This document shows positions 12,028 through 24,400 of a stretch of 64,000 nt of DNA, in pieces. The DNA comes from Ganoderma boninense (lineage: Eukaryota; Basidiomycota; Agaricomycetes; Polyporales; Polyporaceae). The stretch covers positions 1,426,001-1,490,000 of the forward strand of contig CM035313.1 of the NCBI GenBank assembly GCA_002900995.3, read 5' to 3'. The translations under genes and the position numbers were made by a program. Positions within the stretch are counted from its first letter, which is position 1; every line of letters starts with the position of its first letter. The notes beneath the pieces were generated by a model that saw only the letters and a list, made by a program, of their open reading frames with translations, was not told where the DNA came from and did no database searches.

Positions 12028-12752
12028 AGGAGACCACCGCTACGACGTGGCGGGGGCTCGCGGCGGTGCAGCGAGCAGCCCGCGGAGGTACTACTATCTA
12101 TCTGCATATCACCCACCCATTCGTTTTCGTAGGATCAGTCCCCGTCGAGGGAGCGGACTCTTTCGCTGGTCAAGGGCGCTGGGACTCTAATCTTCGTTCG
12201 TCGTTCGCTTTGTATATGTTGTGTAACGTTACGCGTATGAATATGTATTATGAAAAATATGCCCCAGGATGGTCCGGCTGGCTGGTGAAGTTGGAGGACG
12301 GGCAGGTGACATTCGGTGTCAAGTAGGATGGGATTTACCCAGGTGGTGCGCATGTGAAGGGACGCTTCGCCCATCTTCGAGGACTCGGACATGCTACGGT
12401 ACTATGAAAAGCATCGTCGACAGAGATGGAATCTATTCGGGGAATGCACTCGTACTTGTCGTGGCTGGCGAGCTTCAAGAAGCTCAGCACTCAGACTGCG
12501 CCCGACATCGCAGTCCATTTTGAGTGCAGCTTCGGGAATCTTATCTTATCGGCTGGCGGGCCGCGCGACGCGCGCAGGAAAGTTTCTGTGCGCGGGCTCT
12601 GATTGGGCGGCGGGCACTTATCGGGTGGGGTTTACGGGAAGGAATTATCGCCCATGGGGTGTAGCGAGCAGTGACTCGACGAGCTCCCTCCCTTCGACGT
12701 CCGTCTCGCCCACCTCCGTCTTCCTCGCGTTGCACTCCCAAGGACCCCAGCC
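12028..12752. promoter_or_regulatory. Intergenic region upstream of the mitochondrial carrier
   Basis: No gene recognised. The region holds the 3' flank of the small gene and, near 12680-12750, a pyrimidine-rich stretch directly upstream of the carrier ATG. Confidence 0.45.
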
Positions 12753-14553
12753 ATGTCCAAGACTGTCAAGGACCTCACCGCGGGCACTGCTGGAGGCATC
12801 GCACAGGTGCGCATGGCCACTCCGACATGCTCACCCGCTTGTCCTCACCCTTCACGGCCCGCTCCAACAGGTGCTCGTCGGGCAGCCGTTTGACATCGTG
12901 AAAGTGGTACGTCCTCCCCTGCTACGTCATCCTCTGTGAGACAACACGGCATAGTAACGCACGCGACCGGAAACAGCGGATGCAAACCGCGCCCGCGGGC
13001 ACGTACAAGGGCATGCTGCACTGCGCGGGCGGCATCCTCAAGAACGAGGGCCCGCTGGCATTCTACAAGGTTTGGTGCGCCCCGTGCTTTTCCGCTAATC
13101 CCCGCATGCTTATTTGCTCCCACCGCTCCCACCGATCCCCCGAACCTTAATGTGATCCAGGGCACCTTGACCCCGCTCCTCGGCATCGGTGTATGCGTCT
13201 CCATTCAATTCGGCGCACTCGAGTGGTCAAAACGTCTCTTCGCGGCACAAAATGCGCGTAATGGACGGGGAGGTCCCGACGGGGCCACGCTGTCGAGTGG
13301 GCAGCTCTTCTTGGCCGGGTCTTTTGCGGGACTTGCGAACGGTGTCGTCTCAGGCCCGGTCGAACACATTCGTATTAGTGAGTGTTTACTCTGTCCGGGT
13401 TGTCGTGTGCAGTCCCTGTTGCGCCATCCAATATCCGGGGTTCCGTGGTCTTGAGACCGGAAGAATGGCCAATGCGTTGCCTCCGACCCGTGCTGTTTGT
13501 CAATGGAGGAACGCTCGCTTCCTACGCTCGGGGCGCATGCGCGGCGGCCATCGTTTTAATTGGGTTTGGGTTTTGAATTCATGCCCACACGTTGTGCCCG
13601 ATGAAGCTAATCCTTGGGTAGCTCTTGGCGAGGGTGGCAGTTCTCACTCAAGTTCTGTGCGTTCCTTATTTGCGCTGGTCATCCCACCAGATTCTTTAAC
13701 CTCCCGTTTAACCTCCAATGTTCATAACAAGGCGGCTTCCCGTTTAGTTATGAGGGTGCCGTGCCGTAAGGCGTCAATTGATTTGGAGCGATCGAATGTG
13801 CTAGCTTTTGCCGCCCCTCCTTCCCCTCCTGGCGCGCCGCGGAGTTGTTCGATGGCTTATTGTGTCCACCTACAGGGTTACAAACTCAGTCGGCCACGCA
13901 TCCTGTCTACGCCGGCCCGTTCGACGCCATGAAGAAGATCTTTACTCAGTACGGCATCGCCGGCATCTACAAGGGCCAGGTCGTCACGCTCTGGCGCGAG
14001 GCGACTGGATACGGCATCTACTTCTGGGCGTATGAAAAGCTCATGCAGCGCGAGATGCAGAAGAAGGGCATCCGGCGGGACCAGGTCAACCCCGCGAACG
14101 CAGTCCTCTTCGGTGCCGCCGCTGGCTACGCCGTAAGTTCACGTCCAGCTGCCTTCCCCGTCCCCATGCTATTGTCTCGCTGCGCGGGGAGGGTTGTCAT
14201 TTTCGCACGTTCATTGACGCGGTTGGGGCTTCCTCGCCTTTCTTTTTAGCTCTGGGCCATCATATACCCCATAGACATGATAAAGTCCCGCATGCAGACC
14301 GACGGCTTCTCGGCCGCCGACGGACAAAAGTACAAGTCGACGCTGCACTGTGTGCGGACGGTGTGGCGGACAGAGGGTCTTCCCGCGTTTACACGTGGGC
14401 TCACACCCACCCTCATCAGGTGCGCCCCCCGGTCCTTAATGAAAGGAGGAGCTTGCTGATAATATCCGCCCCCTCAGGTCGCCATTCGCAAATGGCGCGA
14501 CATTCCTGGGTTTCGAGCTTGCGAGCCGGGTCCTCAACAACCTATGGCCGTGA
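12753..14553 (+). CDS. Mitochondrial carrier, Ymc1/Ymc2-like
   Basis: Exons: 12753-12806, 12871-12906, 12977-13069, 13161-13377, 13876-14132, 14250-14419, 14478-14553; 300 aa, the normal length for the SLC25 family. The three tandem repeats each show the carrier signature P-x-[DE]-x-x-[KR]: PFDIVK, PVEHIR and PIDMIK. The N-terminus VKDLTAGTAGGIAQVLVGQPFD and the second-repeat RLQTQ resemble yeast Ymc1, linked to glycine/glutamate or related organic-acid transport across the inner mitochondrial membrane. The exact substrate is inferred and could differ (carnitine/ornithine carriers are neighbours in the family). Intron 4 is 498 bp, far longer than the 57-117 bp of the others. Confidence 0.9.
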
Positions 14554-14888
14554 TCTATTCCTGAGTGACACTTCATACTACAAAATATCCTAGACGGCCA
14601 CGGTAAACCCATTCAGCACACTACAATAATCGCACACGGGTCCTCTGCGGGGCACGGTCCCTGTGCTTTTCCTCTGCTTACGGACGCTGCTTTCGTCTTG
14701 TATATTGCAATGCTTTGTTTCAACACAATGTATATATCAGCGCACACTCCAGCCGATGGATATATGGCGAGGACATCCAAAGCAGCGTGCTCAAGGATAC
14801 TTCAAGAATACAATCCGACATTCGATGGCTACAGTGGTGATGGGCTTGTACTGTACATGTACTGTACAACCAATGCAGCATCGATCCT
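14554..14888. other. Convergent 3' intergenic region
   Basis: This segment lies between the carrier stop and the eIF2 alpha stop. It is locally AT-richer near 14690-14760 and probably contains both polyadenylation regions. No coding signal seen. Confidence 0.5.
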
Positions 14889-16320
14889 CTACACCGCCTC
14901 CTCGTCGTCTTCGTCCCCAGACACTTCTGCGTTTTCCGCCCCCGCCTTCGCCATGAGCTGGGCGAGGTCCTGCTCTTCCGTCTCGGAGACGGCTTTGGGC
15001 TAGAAAAAGTCGTGTGATCGTAAGCGCTCGGCGTGAATGACTCCGGGCCGAGGACCGTACCTTCATCTTCACGACCAGAGACCCACCCTGGTCCTCGATT
15101 GTAGACTGGATAGACTCGATTGCACGCTCCAACCGGTCTACAGCAGCGTACTATGAAGCGGCATTAGTACCATTGTAGCCTTCACTACTACCTAGCACCC
15201 TCCCGATGGAGGTGAACTGACCTTGTCCGTAGCGTTCGTGCTAAGAACGTATAGGGGAGGCGCAACGAGCTTTGCCTTGATCGGGACGGCTTCGTTGCTC
15301 TGAGCCTCTCCTGCACGGAGAGCCTTCTTGATAGCGTCGATCCCAGCGGGGGTATAGCATGTGAGCTCGATATCGGCACGGAGCTTGATGGGCTGGGGCG
15401 TCAGCCGTCGTGCGATGGTGCTCGTGAGGACGCTCAGCACCGCGGGCTGCACGGGCGTCGGCAGTGATTGGAACACAACGTCGGGTTCACTATCCGCCAG
15501 CCGTCAGCCTTCGTCGGTCTCCTTTACTTCACGCAGAGAACGGGGAACGGAGAGAAGAACTGCAGACGTACGTGAGGGCGAGCTTGAAGGCGTCGTACGG
15601 ATGCCCGTACTTCCGCGTCAGCGGCCACGCGATCTGGTCGTACAGCTGCTCGAGGCGCGCCTCCTCGTTGGCGCTGCCCCCGGGGATCTCGTCGGGGACG
15701 ACGTCCTCCTCGTGCCCCTCCTTTTTCGCGGCGCGGCGGGCGCGCTTCGTCTCCGCGGCCTCGGCCTCGGCCTGCTTCGCCTGCTCGCCCTCGAGCACCT
15801 CGCCGTTCACGGACGGCACCTTGGAGGCGACGTGCCGCATGATGGACGCGACCGTTTTCGACTTCATGTAGCGCTCCTCGCATTTCGTGATGTCCTCGGG
15901 CGAGACACGGCGTTTTGAGAGGTCGATATAGCCTGCATGCGGAGAGATCAAGGGAAGGGAGGTTCACCATGAGGTTGGTACACGCAACACAACGGTGATG
16001 GAAGAGGTATAGATGGAGAACGCACCCTTCTCTTTGTCGACTCGGAGGACGACGACAACCTCATTCCGGCCCACACGGATGAGCTTCTGGATCGATCGGA
16101 TACGTCTCCGTGAGAGCTCAGAGAGCAGGATCATTCCTTCGATGTTATCATATTCAAGCTACTTGGGGGAGGTTGATGAGCAGGTACGCAAGTCCTTTCA
16201 CCAGAATTCGGCAAGCGGGGTACATACAAGTTTCACATAGGCACCCATCTCCGCGATCTGGCGCACCTGCACCATGACCAGCTCGTCTACTTCTGGATAG
16301 CGTTGCTCGTAGTACCGCAT
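14889..16320 (-). CDS. SUI2: Translation initiation factor eIF2 subunit alpha
   Basis: Exons: 16320-16228, 16158-16026, 15932-15572, 15489-15222, 15150-15061, 14999-14889; 351 aa. The protein is the alpha subunit of the GTPase complex that brings initiator Met-tRNA to the 40S ribosome. The S1 domain begins [19 protein letters not shown] and includes [20 protein letters not shown]. The regulatory loop [12 protein letters not shown] carries the conserved serine phosphorylated by eIF2 kinases (Ser51 in the standard numbering). Next come the helical domain ([12 protein letters not shown]) and the alpha-beta domain. A charged Ala/Lys/Glu linker and an acidic tail ([10 protein letters not shown]) make it a little longer than yeast SUI2. 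Its regulator eIF2B gamma is encoded 20 kb away in this window. Confidence 0.96.
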
Positions 16321-17224
16321 CTTGGCGTATTGGAGGGAAGGGAAAGGAGAGAGGCTGAGGAGTCTAGGGAGAGACGGAGCTTGCAAAGATTCTGTAACTG
16401 ACTGCAGACGATAGAAGATAATGCCGGCGCTAATCTGGGCCAGAGCTCTTAATGACTGACATAACAAAAATACACAGCTTTCTAATCCGCACTATTTTCC
16501 TTAAGAAAGTAGTCGCTTATTAGTCCAACAAAGTTGATATGTGTGCTTTCAGGCTGGCCGGTGCATCTACTGCATATCCCACATCTTATGTGACCGAACC
16601 TTTTTACTCCACGTAATGAGCTAGCCAGCCAACGAGTCATGGATCAACACAAAACGGTCACCGCAGCAATATCTTGATACTGGAACACGAAGACTGTTTC
16701 GGAATCTCTGATCAACTTGGAACAGTTCGCAGAACCCTGCAGCCCCTGGCCAAATCGCCAGGCAACTCCGACCATGTGCACGCCCAATGATCATGGAAGT
16801 CCTCCCAAATCCGATACCATGGGAGCGGAATCCGCTGCGCACCGTGGCGGAGGCACCCAAACTAAATCTGTGCGAACGATGACTCGGGCATCCCATCTCG
16901 CGAACTCGAATGTAGCGGGCCTCACGCCAGAGAAGGTTGTTCCTCGGATCCCTGGTTGTTGCTCGGTGCCAGTATGGCGGACTTCGGTGGCAGCATAGGA
17001 CCTAATGGGATCCGTCGTGCGCAGCACCGGCGAGCACGATTTAAAGGTGCCACCGACACGAGGCCTGACTCGAACGGTTGAGTAGCTAAGAGTGTAGGCG
17101 GACGCTTCCACGATCCTGGCAGACACGCATAGCATCCGTGCATGGGCCGCAGCGGGTCGCAGATCTGCACCGGTACCCAAAAGGATCAACGACGGGACCT
17201 GTGTGAGAAGAATGGAGTCAAGAA
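16321..17224. promoter_or_regulatory. Region upstream of eIF2 alpha
   Basis: About 0.9 kb contains the eIF2 alpha promoter and otherwise no recognisable gene. Minus-strand open frames at 16621-16896 and 16791-17189 lack motifs. A GTTCGAGTC-like string near 17070 (minus) resembles a tRNA T-loop, but no paired stems form around it. Confidence 0.45.
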
Positions 17225-17226
17225 TA

Positions 17227-17300
17227 CAGTGCTTTGCATAATTGCGTGAACGCGCCGAAAAATCCCCAGCCGGCGCTTATACCTCGCCTACCAAATGCGG
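17227..17300 (+). repeat. Left terminal inverted repeat of the MITE
   Basis: Starts CAGTGC. The core at 17233-17263 is identical over about 30 bp to the reverse complement of the right arm, and the remaining differences lie mainly in the inner half. Confidence 0.8.
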
Positions 17301-17535
17301 ATGGATCACGGTCACATGCAACGCCAACGCCGCCTGTGCGCCTCTACTGGTCTTAACTTCAGCCTGACTGTTCTCCTTGTCCCCCACGCTTGTCTACTTC
17401 CTGGAGGGCTCAGTGGTTCTCAACGTGCCTCCTAGTTTACCATTTGGGCCCTCAGCAGCTTGGGGAGGCACCCATGCCATCCGGGAGACATGTCACATCA
17501 AGGTCACCAACTCGCTTCTGAAGCTTCCCAGGCGT

Positions 17536-17609
17536 CCTGATTTGGTAGGCGAACATATAAGCGCCTGCGGGAATTTTTCGGCGCGTTCACGCAATTATGC
17601 AAGGCACTG
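17536..17609 (-). repeat. Right terminal inverted repeat of the MITE
   Basis: Reverse complement starts CAGTGC and matches the left arm through GCGCTTATA and CGCCTACCAAAT, with roughly ten substitutions. Confidence 0.8.
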
Positions 17610-17956
17610 TAAGCCAACCATCGTCGACGGATCAGGAGTCGAGATCGGGAAGACCAGAGCGGGTAGCGCCAAGCAGTTGTAGCATTACCCAAACGTGTCT
17701 TGAAAGCATTACATCAAAGATACAGCAGCGAGTCCAGGCTCTCCCGCGATGCATAGCAGGCTGCCGGCCTCCGGCCCTGACCCTGTCCGACGATCCAACC
17801 TGGAGCCAATAAACAAATGAAAGCGTGAAAGTCATCATGCGTCGCTCTATCCAAATAAGTGTCACGGTGTGGTTGCTAGATGTTTGTGCAAGAGCGTGGT
17901 GAGGGGCACGCGTTTGTGGTGCCTCCGGCCTCAGAAGCCACGTCCAAAGTTCATGG

Positions 17957-19979
17957 TCATGCAAGGACGACCCATCCAGAGATGACGCTTGCTAGAAGCG
18001 ATAGGGCGACGCCGACGAGGACCTGCGAGCTCGCCATGTGCGCTGCGGCGGTGTTTCCGACAGGCGCTGTGGGATTCAACGCAGCTGAGACTACGAGCAC
18101 CAATTCAATTAGCCATGTCGCTATCACATGAGTCCAGGAAGACGTACATGTAACCGTGGTAGTGCCGCTGGAGACAGACGGAAGGGGGTCACCAGCAGAG
18201 GCTGAGAACGTTGCAGACACAATCTCTGTCGCGCTAGTGGTAGGACCTGAAGTGCCTTCGCGAGTGGAAGAGAGCGTCGGGTTGACAGATGTTAGTTCAT
18301 GGGTCGAGGATGCGCCAGGCACAAGTGAAGAAGAAGATGGAGACGCCGAAGAGACCGAAGCTTGTCAAATTCATGTTGACTGCGCATGAGCCAGGGCATG
18401 GAAGACGTACCGGGTGTGCCACCGGCCGCGGCAGACAGCTGCGCGAAACCTACAGCGGGAGGGTTGGCACGGAATATAGTGTAGACATTTTTCTGCGCAT
18501 GCCGCAAACAGAGTCAGCTGAGAATATAACACTTGAACGCAGTCGATGGCAACAACTGACCAGGAAGGTATCCCCGACAACCCAGACAGGGTTGCCTCCA
18601 CCGCTGCCAACGTTGGAACCAAGGTTGAGATCGAAGATGCCACCTAGACACAAGTTACCCTGCACCCGGCCCAGGTTCATGTCATCATCACTGATTGACC
18701 ACGCCTTGCCCCCGAAAGCAAGCGCAATGTTGAGCTGGGTGTTGCAGGCTGCAGGGGAGGATTCATTTCAGCATACAGGACCTGGTAAGCGAACAGAGCT
18801 ATTTGAAGCAGTTGTATGCACTCACGGAACGCCCAGAAGCCCTGCAGCTGCCCGCTGAGAGGCTCAGCGCCGTCGATGGCACCAAAAATAGCGGATACTG
18901 CCTCGGAAGGAGCTCCGATGAGTGTTGTGCCAGTGTCAATCGCCGAGGCAGCAGCGCTCCCCGTGGGTACGGAGACAGAATTGCCCTGTACAGTGACGCC
19001 TGTCACGAACATCATGTGAGACACGGACTCTGCACTAGATTACGGCTGTCGAGATTCCTCGCTGTGGGAATGATAGGCGCACCTGAGAGCTGGAGCATCC
19101 AGAAGGACGGCGCATTGGCGTTAGAGAGCGTGTTGAACTCGATGTCGCCGGTGAACAGCGAGCTGTTTTGGCCGCCAAGTGTCATGACACCACCTGCAGT
19201 CTCGTCCTGGGGGTTGGAGTCGTCGAGATGGCGCGCAAGCCAGAACGAGATCTCTGGGCTCGCAAACTGGTTGTTGTTGACTAGCTGCTGCCAGAAGGGA
19301 GTCGCCTGGGTGGAGGCAAGGGATTGGAAGGCGAGGCCCATGATGCCGGAGACGTCACCTTGGAGGAGGCCGCTCGTCATTTGCTCGACAACAAGGAGAC
19401 GTTGTGGGTTCACAGTGAAACCAGCCAAGGATACGGTGTCTTGGGCAAGGATACCTGCAACGGAACCACTGCCATACTGTATGTTAACGACTTGACCGTT
19501 TCCGGACGCGTCAGTGATCTCCTGGATGGTCGAAGACTGGGTGGGGTTGAAGGGAGGGGTAGAACCGCATGAAGAACACTGGTTGCCAGCGACCCAGAGG
19601 TCGGAGGAGCCTGTGTCGAGGACGACCTTGAATGTTTGGGCAGGAGTGCCGACAGTAACTTGGCCAATGTATGACGAGTCGGCTTGCTGGGGATGTCGTC
19701 GGGTGAGGGTGAGAAGAGTACCTGAGGAACGAGACTGCGCACCTGGTCAATGATGTTTACTCCGACAGTCTCCCCTGCACGCTTGGAGAAAGCCGAGGCG
19801 GACTTGTAGCCGTACTTTAGGCGGAGGAAATCGGCATGGGCTGCGAATCTCTCGATCGGGGCGTTGCGGTGCGATGATCGGCGAGTGAGGGGAACGTGAA
19901 GCGGTGGGGGGATGTGGCGGGGGGACGCAGCAGCCAGAGCAAAGAGCGAACAGAGAGAGAGGAGGGTATATTGAAGCAT
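17957..19979 (-). CDS. Secreted pepsin-like aspartic protease with GPI-like tail
   Basis: Exons: 19979-19743, 19686-19083, 19029-18826, 18748-18561, 18492-18411, 18360-18148, 18090-17957; 553 aa. A signal peptide (MLQYTLLSLCSLFALAAAS) is followed by a propeptide. The mature A1 peptidase has the first catalytic motif VVLDTGSSDLWV, the flap IQYGSGSVAG and the second motif SAIDTGTTLIG. Both active-site aspartates are present, so the enzyme should be active. A cysteine pair flanks the insert after the first motif (CSSC). Downstream of the catalytic domain come about 110 Ser/Thr-rich residues and a final hydrophobic segment (VLVGVALSLLASVISGWVVLA), typical of GPI-anchored, yapsin-like cell-surface proteases. 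Probable roles are cell-wall processing or external protein digestion. Confidence 0.92.
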
Positions 19980-21447
19980 GGCGGGGAGAAGGAAGGAGAG
20001 GACGCGCTGGAGCGGAGGCTGGAGGTAGTGATATAGGCCGAGGGAAGGAGAAGCAATGGAGCTGTGCAACTGCCAGGCCCACTCAGGTTGCTCTCTCTCC
20101 GTCCTCGGCACCTGTTGGCTGACACCGGGCACTCTCCTCGATCGACGGGCGACGGCGAGGCGACTCTTTCGACCACAGACACGACTGCGCACTCAAGCCC
20201 CGAGGAATGGGAATGGTTATGGGAGATTGCAGTCCGCCCTGCCACACAACATTCTTATATATCGTTCCAAGAATAGCCCTTGTTCTATTCAACGTCCGCC
20301 TTTCAGCCCCTCGTCCCTTGCCCCAATTCTGTCCTTTGCGTTCATTTCGTTGCTGCGCACCGTTCGTGGCGTACCCCCCTGCTCAGTATCTTGCACTGAT
20401 AATAATGCTATCACAGCCTACAAGGAAACCGAGGGTTGAAACATCCTGCCACTCAACACTCTGACAGTTACAATATTGCTTTTCTTCTTCTCACCAGAAT
20501 CCCCGGATGATACACACCACCTGAAATCTTGGCTATGGCTTGGCAACCCATGATACAAGGCCTTTGGTGCCGAACGAACATTGACCACGACTCTTTTTAT
20601 CCAACTGTTTAGACGGGAGAACCGCAGCGGGTTGCCAGCTCCCGGGACACCCGTCGCCGTGTATCTGTTGAACACTGATTAGGTTGGCTTTCTCAAATTT
20701 CGCTACCCATGTGTTCGTCCCACCCCTTCCAGGACGTCGTTCAGATTCCGCTTCCCAGGTGCGCGAAAATATCCACTATCATGGTCTGCCGCAGATTCAA
20801 AAGTGTCCTGACGGCCGGCTCGAGAGGAGTAGCGCCATACATTGGGCTGCCGTCGAATTGGATGAGGAGCCTCCGTAGACCAGGTACTGACCCGGAGTCG
20901 CTCCAGCCGTATCGTATGGGCGACGGTGAGTATTTTTTGCACATGGAGATTTCAGGGATGATGAGACTGCGCGAACGGGAGATATGACACTGTCATGCAT
21001 CACACGGCGCGGTCAGATCTAGAGACACTGGCCTCGAAGCCGGAACTTGATGATGAACGGCATATGATGGCCATGGTATACCTGTGCCCTAAGTAGAGGC
21101 AGACAACATCGGGGGTATGTAAAATATTATGATAGGGAGACGCACGAACCAAATGCTGGTGAACCAGATATGACAATCAAGTGAAAGAGTGAACGCACAT
21201 AAGTACAATGCGGCGATTACCGAAGCACGAAGGAGGGTAGTAGCGATGGGTTGTGCACGATGCATGTTGCGAGACTGAGCGAATGAATGAACGATGGTTG
21301 TGATATTTGAGTACAGTTTGCTTGAGTTTCTGACTGTTTAAGGGGGAGGGGCAGTAGGGACAGAGAACGACAAGGGTGGGGAGAAGCGAGAAAGCAGGTG
21401 GGAAGGATAGCGAGTGAATAGCGTCCTGAGATAAAGAGCAGTAACGC
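19980..21447. other. Intergenic region between protease and CLIP-170 genes
   Basis: About 1.47 kb. The left part is the protease promoter and the right part the 3' flank of the CLIP-170 gene. Open frames at 20083-20439 and 20703-20987 are antisense to each other and lack motifs. The 20990-21330 part is AT-richer than the surroundings. No gene assigned. Confidence 0.5.
20031..20035 (-). promoter_or_regulatory. TATA-like element upstream of the protease
   Basis: CCTATATCAC on the minus strand, about 52-56 bp upstream of the protease ATG. Weak but reasonably placed. Confidence 0.3.
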
Positions 21448-24400
21448 TTAGAAAACGTCCAGGGAATGTGGGCAGTTGGCCGCCGTGTGGCCGCGCTCCT
21501 CGCAATCTTCGCAGATTAACTCGGAGTCGGCCCGGATAGAGCTGTTTATAAGCCCAGCGCTCGGCGGCGCAGCGTCGTCCTTGAGAAGGTCGCAAGTGAA
21601 GATGTCGTGCCCGGGCCGTTCGCATATTTCGCAGACCAGCTCATCGGACTGGCCAATTGTCGAGGACATAGTGGAGGCAACAGATGGAGGCCGCCCGTTC
21701 GACTCTTCGAGGAGCGGTAGATCGGTCTTGGAAGACTTCTTCTGGCTTCGAGAGACCTTTTCCTTCAGTCGCTCAATTTCGCGCTCGAGTTCATCTTCGC
21801 GGTAGATCTGCAGGATAAGTCTGGTAAATAAACGGAAACGCATCGCACAAATGACACCGCATGCCTTGGACTCGATGAGAGATTCAAGTTCGCCAATCTC
21901 CTTGTTCAACTGTTAGACTCAGTTAGTACCAAGGTCCAGTAAGCCAATCACTCTGGGAAACGTACGTCATGCAGTTGTCGCGCACTCTTCATCTCAACAT
22001 CTGCAAGTTTCTTCCGAAGCTGCTCGCCCTCAGTCTGTCCAAGATGGTCAGTATACTTGCATCAATCGGCAATTCTGCAATGGCATTTACCTCATACTTG
22101 GACTTGAGATCTTTGTAGCTACGCTGGAGCGCTTGGATATCATCCAGAGAAGGCGTTGACGGCGTTGACGGCTGCTCGCCTGTCAACATCGCCTCCTCAC
22201 GGGCCAAGCTCTTCTCAACGTCTTCCTCAAGTACCTTCAGGTCCTATTAAAACGGGAGAGATTAACACTTGACGACCACAAACACAAAATATCCCCACCT
22301 CGCGAAGCTGCTCCGTCTCCGACATCAGCAGTTTGTTTTCGGACTCGAGAACCTTGGATCGCTGCGTGTGCGCCGCGTTCTCCTTCTGCAGCTCCTGAAC
22401 AATATGCCTATCACAAACAGGGTTGTCAGCCCGGCGCACAAAACTGCCAACGCAAAAAAACACACTTGAGGCCGGTAATCTCCTCGCGCGCCGCAGCCAT
22501 GTCGTGCTTGGAGGGAGACACAGGAGTTTTGAGGTCGTGCCCGTTGATAGATCCCTCGCGGTTGAGCTTCTTGCGGAGGGTGTCCAGCTCCGACGTGCGC
22601 TCGTTCGCCAGGTCACGCAGCTCCTCGACCGTCGCCCGCTCGCTCGCAAGCTCTGCTTGTGTACGCTTGAGCGACTCTTGGAGCTAATACGATGGACAGA
22701 GAGGTCAGCCACTTAGTTGGACTCCATCACAGATTTTACTGAGCCTCACAGTTTCCCTGTCCTCCTGTAACAAGATAAGCTCTTCCTCGAGGGCCTGCGC
22801 GCCGGCGTCAGCCGCAGCGGTCTGGGCCAGTGCGAGCTGCTGTCTCAACTCCGTGACCTCTTCCTGGAGCTTCGCACGCTCGGCGTTAGCCCGAGGCGCG
22901 AGCTCGCCCGCTGAGTTGCTCGCCGCAGCTGCCGCGAGGCCCTCAAGGTCCTGATCCCCGAGTTTATGTCCGCAGTCAGCTCCACTGCGCAAACGACGGC
23001 ACACAACGGACGGGATCTCACCGCAATCTCGTTTCTGAGCGTCTCCACCTCAGCCTGCGCATTCTCGAGCGCGACAGTGTTCTCGCGGAGCGCCTCCTCG
23101 AGCTCCTCGATCCGCATGCGCGCCTTCTCCTCGCCTTTGCGTACGCGTTCGACCTCCTGGCGCCCCTCTGCGAGTTCCTTGCGGGTCGCCTCTTCGCGGT
23201 CCTTGTACCGTTTGATACGTTCACGCACTGCCGCATCTTCGTGCTCATTCGCCGTGCGCATATCCTCAAGGGTGTCCTCCAGTGTCCCAATCTTCTTCTG
23301 GAGGTGCTGTACTTGGTCGCGCAGCATCTCGTTGTCGATCTCTGCGGCAGAAGTCGCCTGCCGCGCGACGGTGCTAGGAGAAAGGGGCCGAGCTTGGGAG
23401 CGAAGCTGCTCCTCGAGTGAGGCCACCGTGTCCTCCAGTTCGTACCGCTTCGCGTCCGCGGCACTGAGGCGCTCTTCGTACAACGCGATGGTTTCCTGCG
23501 GCCCCATCGCGTCACCATCAATAACCTCGCCAACCGCGTTCACGACGCACCTGACCAGCCTTCCGAAGCTCGTCCACATGCCCACCGAGCTCCCTCCGCT
23601 CCTCCTCGAGCTCCCCGGACACCTTCTGCACACGCGCCTCCAGCATCGCGATCTCCGCGTTCTTCGCTTTGAGCAGGGTCGCGTTCTCGCTCTGCTCGCC
23701 CTCGCGCACATCGACCGCCTCCTTCAGCTGCACCACAAGCGCCTCCTTGTCCTCGAGCATGCTCTGCACGTCGCGGACGCGCGCCTCCCCGTCCACCCGG
23801 GCTTTCTCGATGTCCCGCGCAGCCTGCTCCGCCGCGCGCTGAAGCGCCTCGATCTGCGCCTCGCGTTCGGTGAGCGTGCGCTCTGCTGTGCGGGAGGCAG
23901 TCTCAAGCTCGGACACGCGTGAGGCGTGGCGATCGCGCTCCGCGGCGAGTGCCTCGATGCGCGAGGACGCTTCGCTTTCTGCTGCGTCCGTTCGCGCGCG
24001 CACGCGCGTGTTCTCGTCCTCAGCGGCGTCCAGGCGTGCTTGGAGGCGCTCAATCTGGCCTTGGAGGTCGAGCAGCTGGGAAGAGTCGGACGTTGAGACG
24101 CGCGAGTCCGGACGTGGGCTCGATGGAGTCTTCCTTGCCGACATGAGTCCAGAGATCCGGTCCTGGATCGCTTTCGCGTTCATCTCTAGGTCCGACATTG
24201 CAGAAGGCAGACCGGCAGAGGGTGGGCCATTGAGGGAGACGGCTCGGCTTGATGCCGCGGTGTTGGATGGGGACGGAGGAGGCGGCATCGCGATTGCGCT
24301 GGGTAGTCTTGCACGGGGCGTATTGCTGGTTGAGGGGCGTGCTTTGGACGGTGTTGTAGACGTTGGTAGACCCATCCCAATGCCAGACTGTCGCGCTGCA

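Larger units (their letters stand above)
17225..17611. mobile_element. TA-flanked MITE, probably Tc1/mariner type
   Basis: Two inverted arms of about 74 bp, at 17227-17300 and 17536-17609, are nearly 90% identical by eye and enclose about 235 bp without a transposase frame. The outer ends read CAGTGC... and ...GCACTG, and both are directly flanked by TA (17225-17226 and 17610-17611). TA target duplication and CAGTG-type ends are hallmarks of Tc1/mariner elements. At 383 bp it can only be a non-autonomous derivative. The family name is inferred from ends and target site alone. Confidence 0.75.

Noticed and set aside
17055..17095. tRNA T-loop-like GTTCGAGTC on the minus strand
   Set aside because: The flanking bases do not form a T stem and no acceptor, D or anticodon arms can be drawn. 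No tRNA or rRNA gene was recognised anywhere in the window.
22966..23922. 318-codon plus-strand open frame
   Set aside because: Exact antisense of CLIP-170 coiled-coil exons; Ser/Arg-rich shadow of Glu/Leu codons, no motif.
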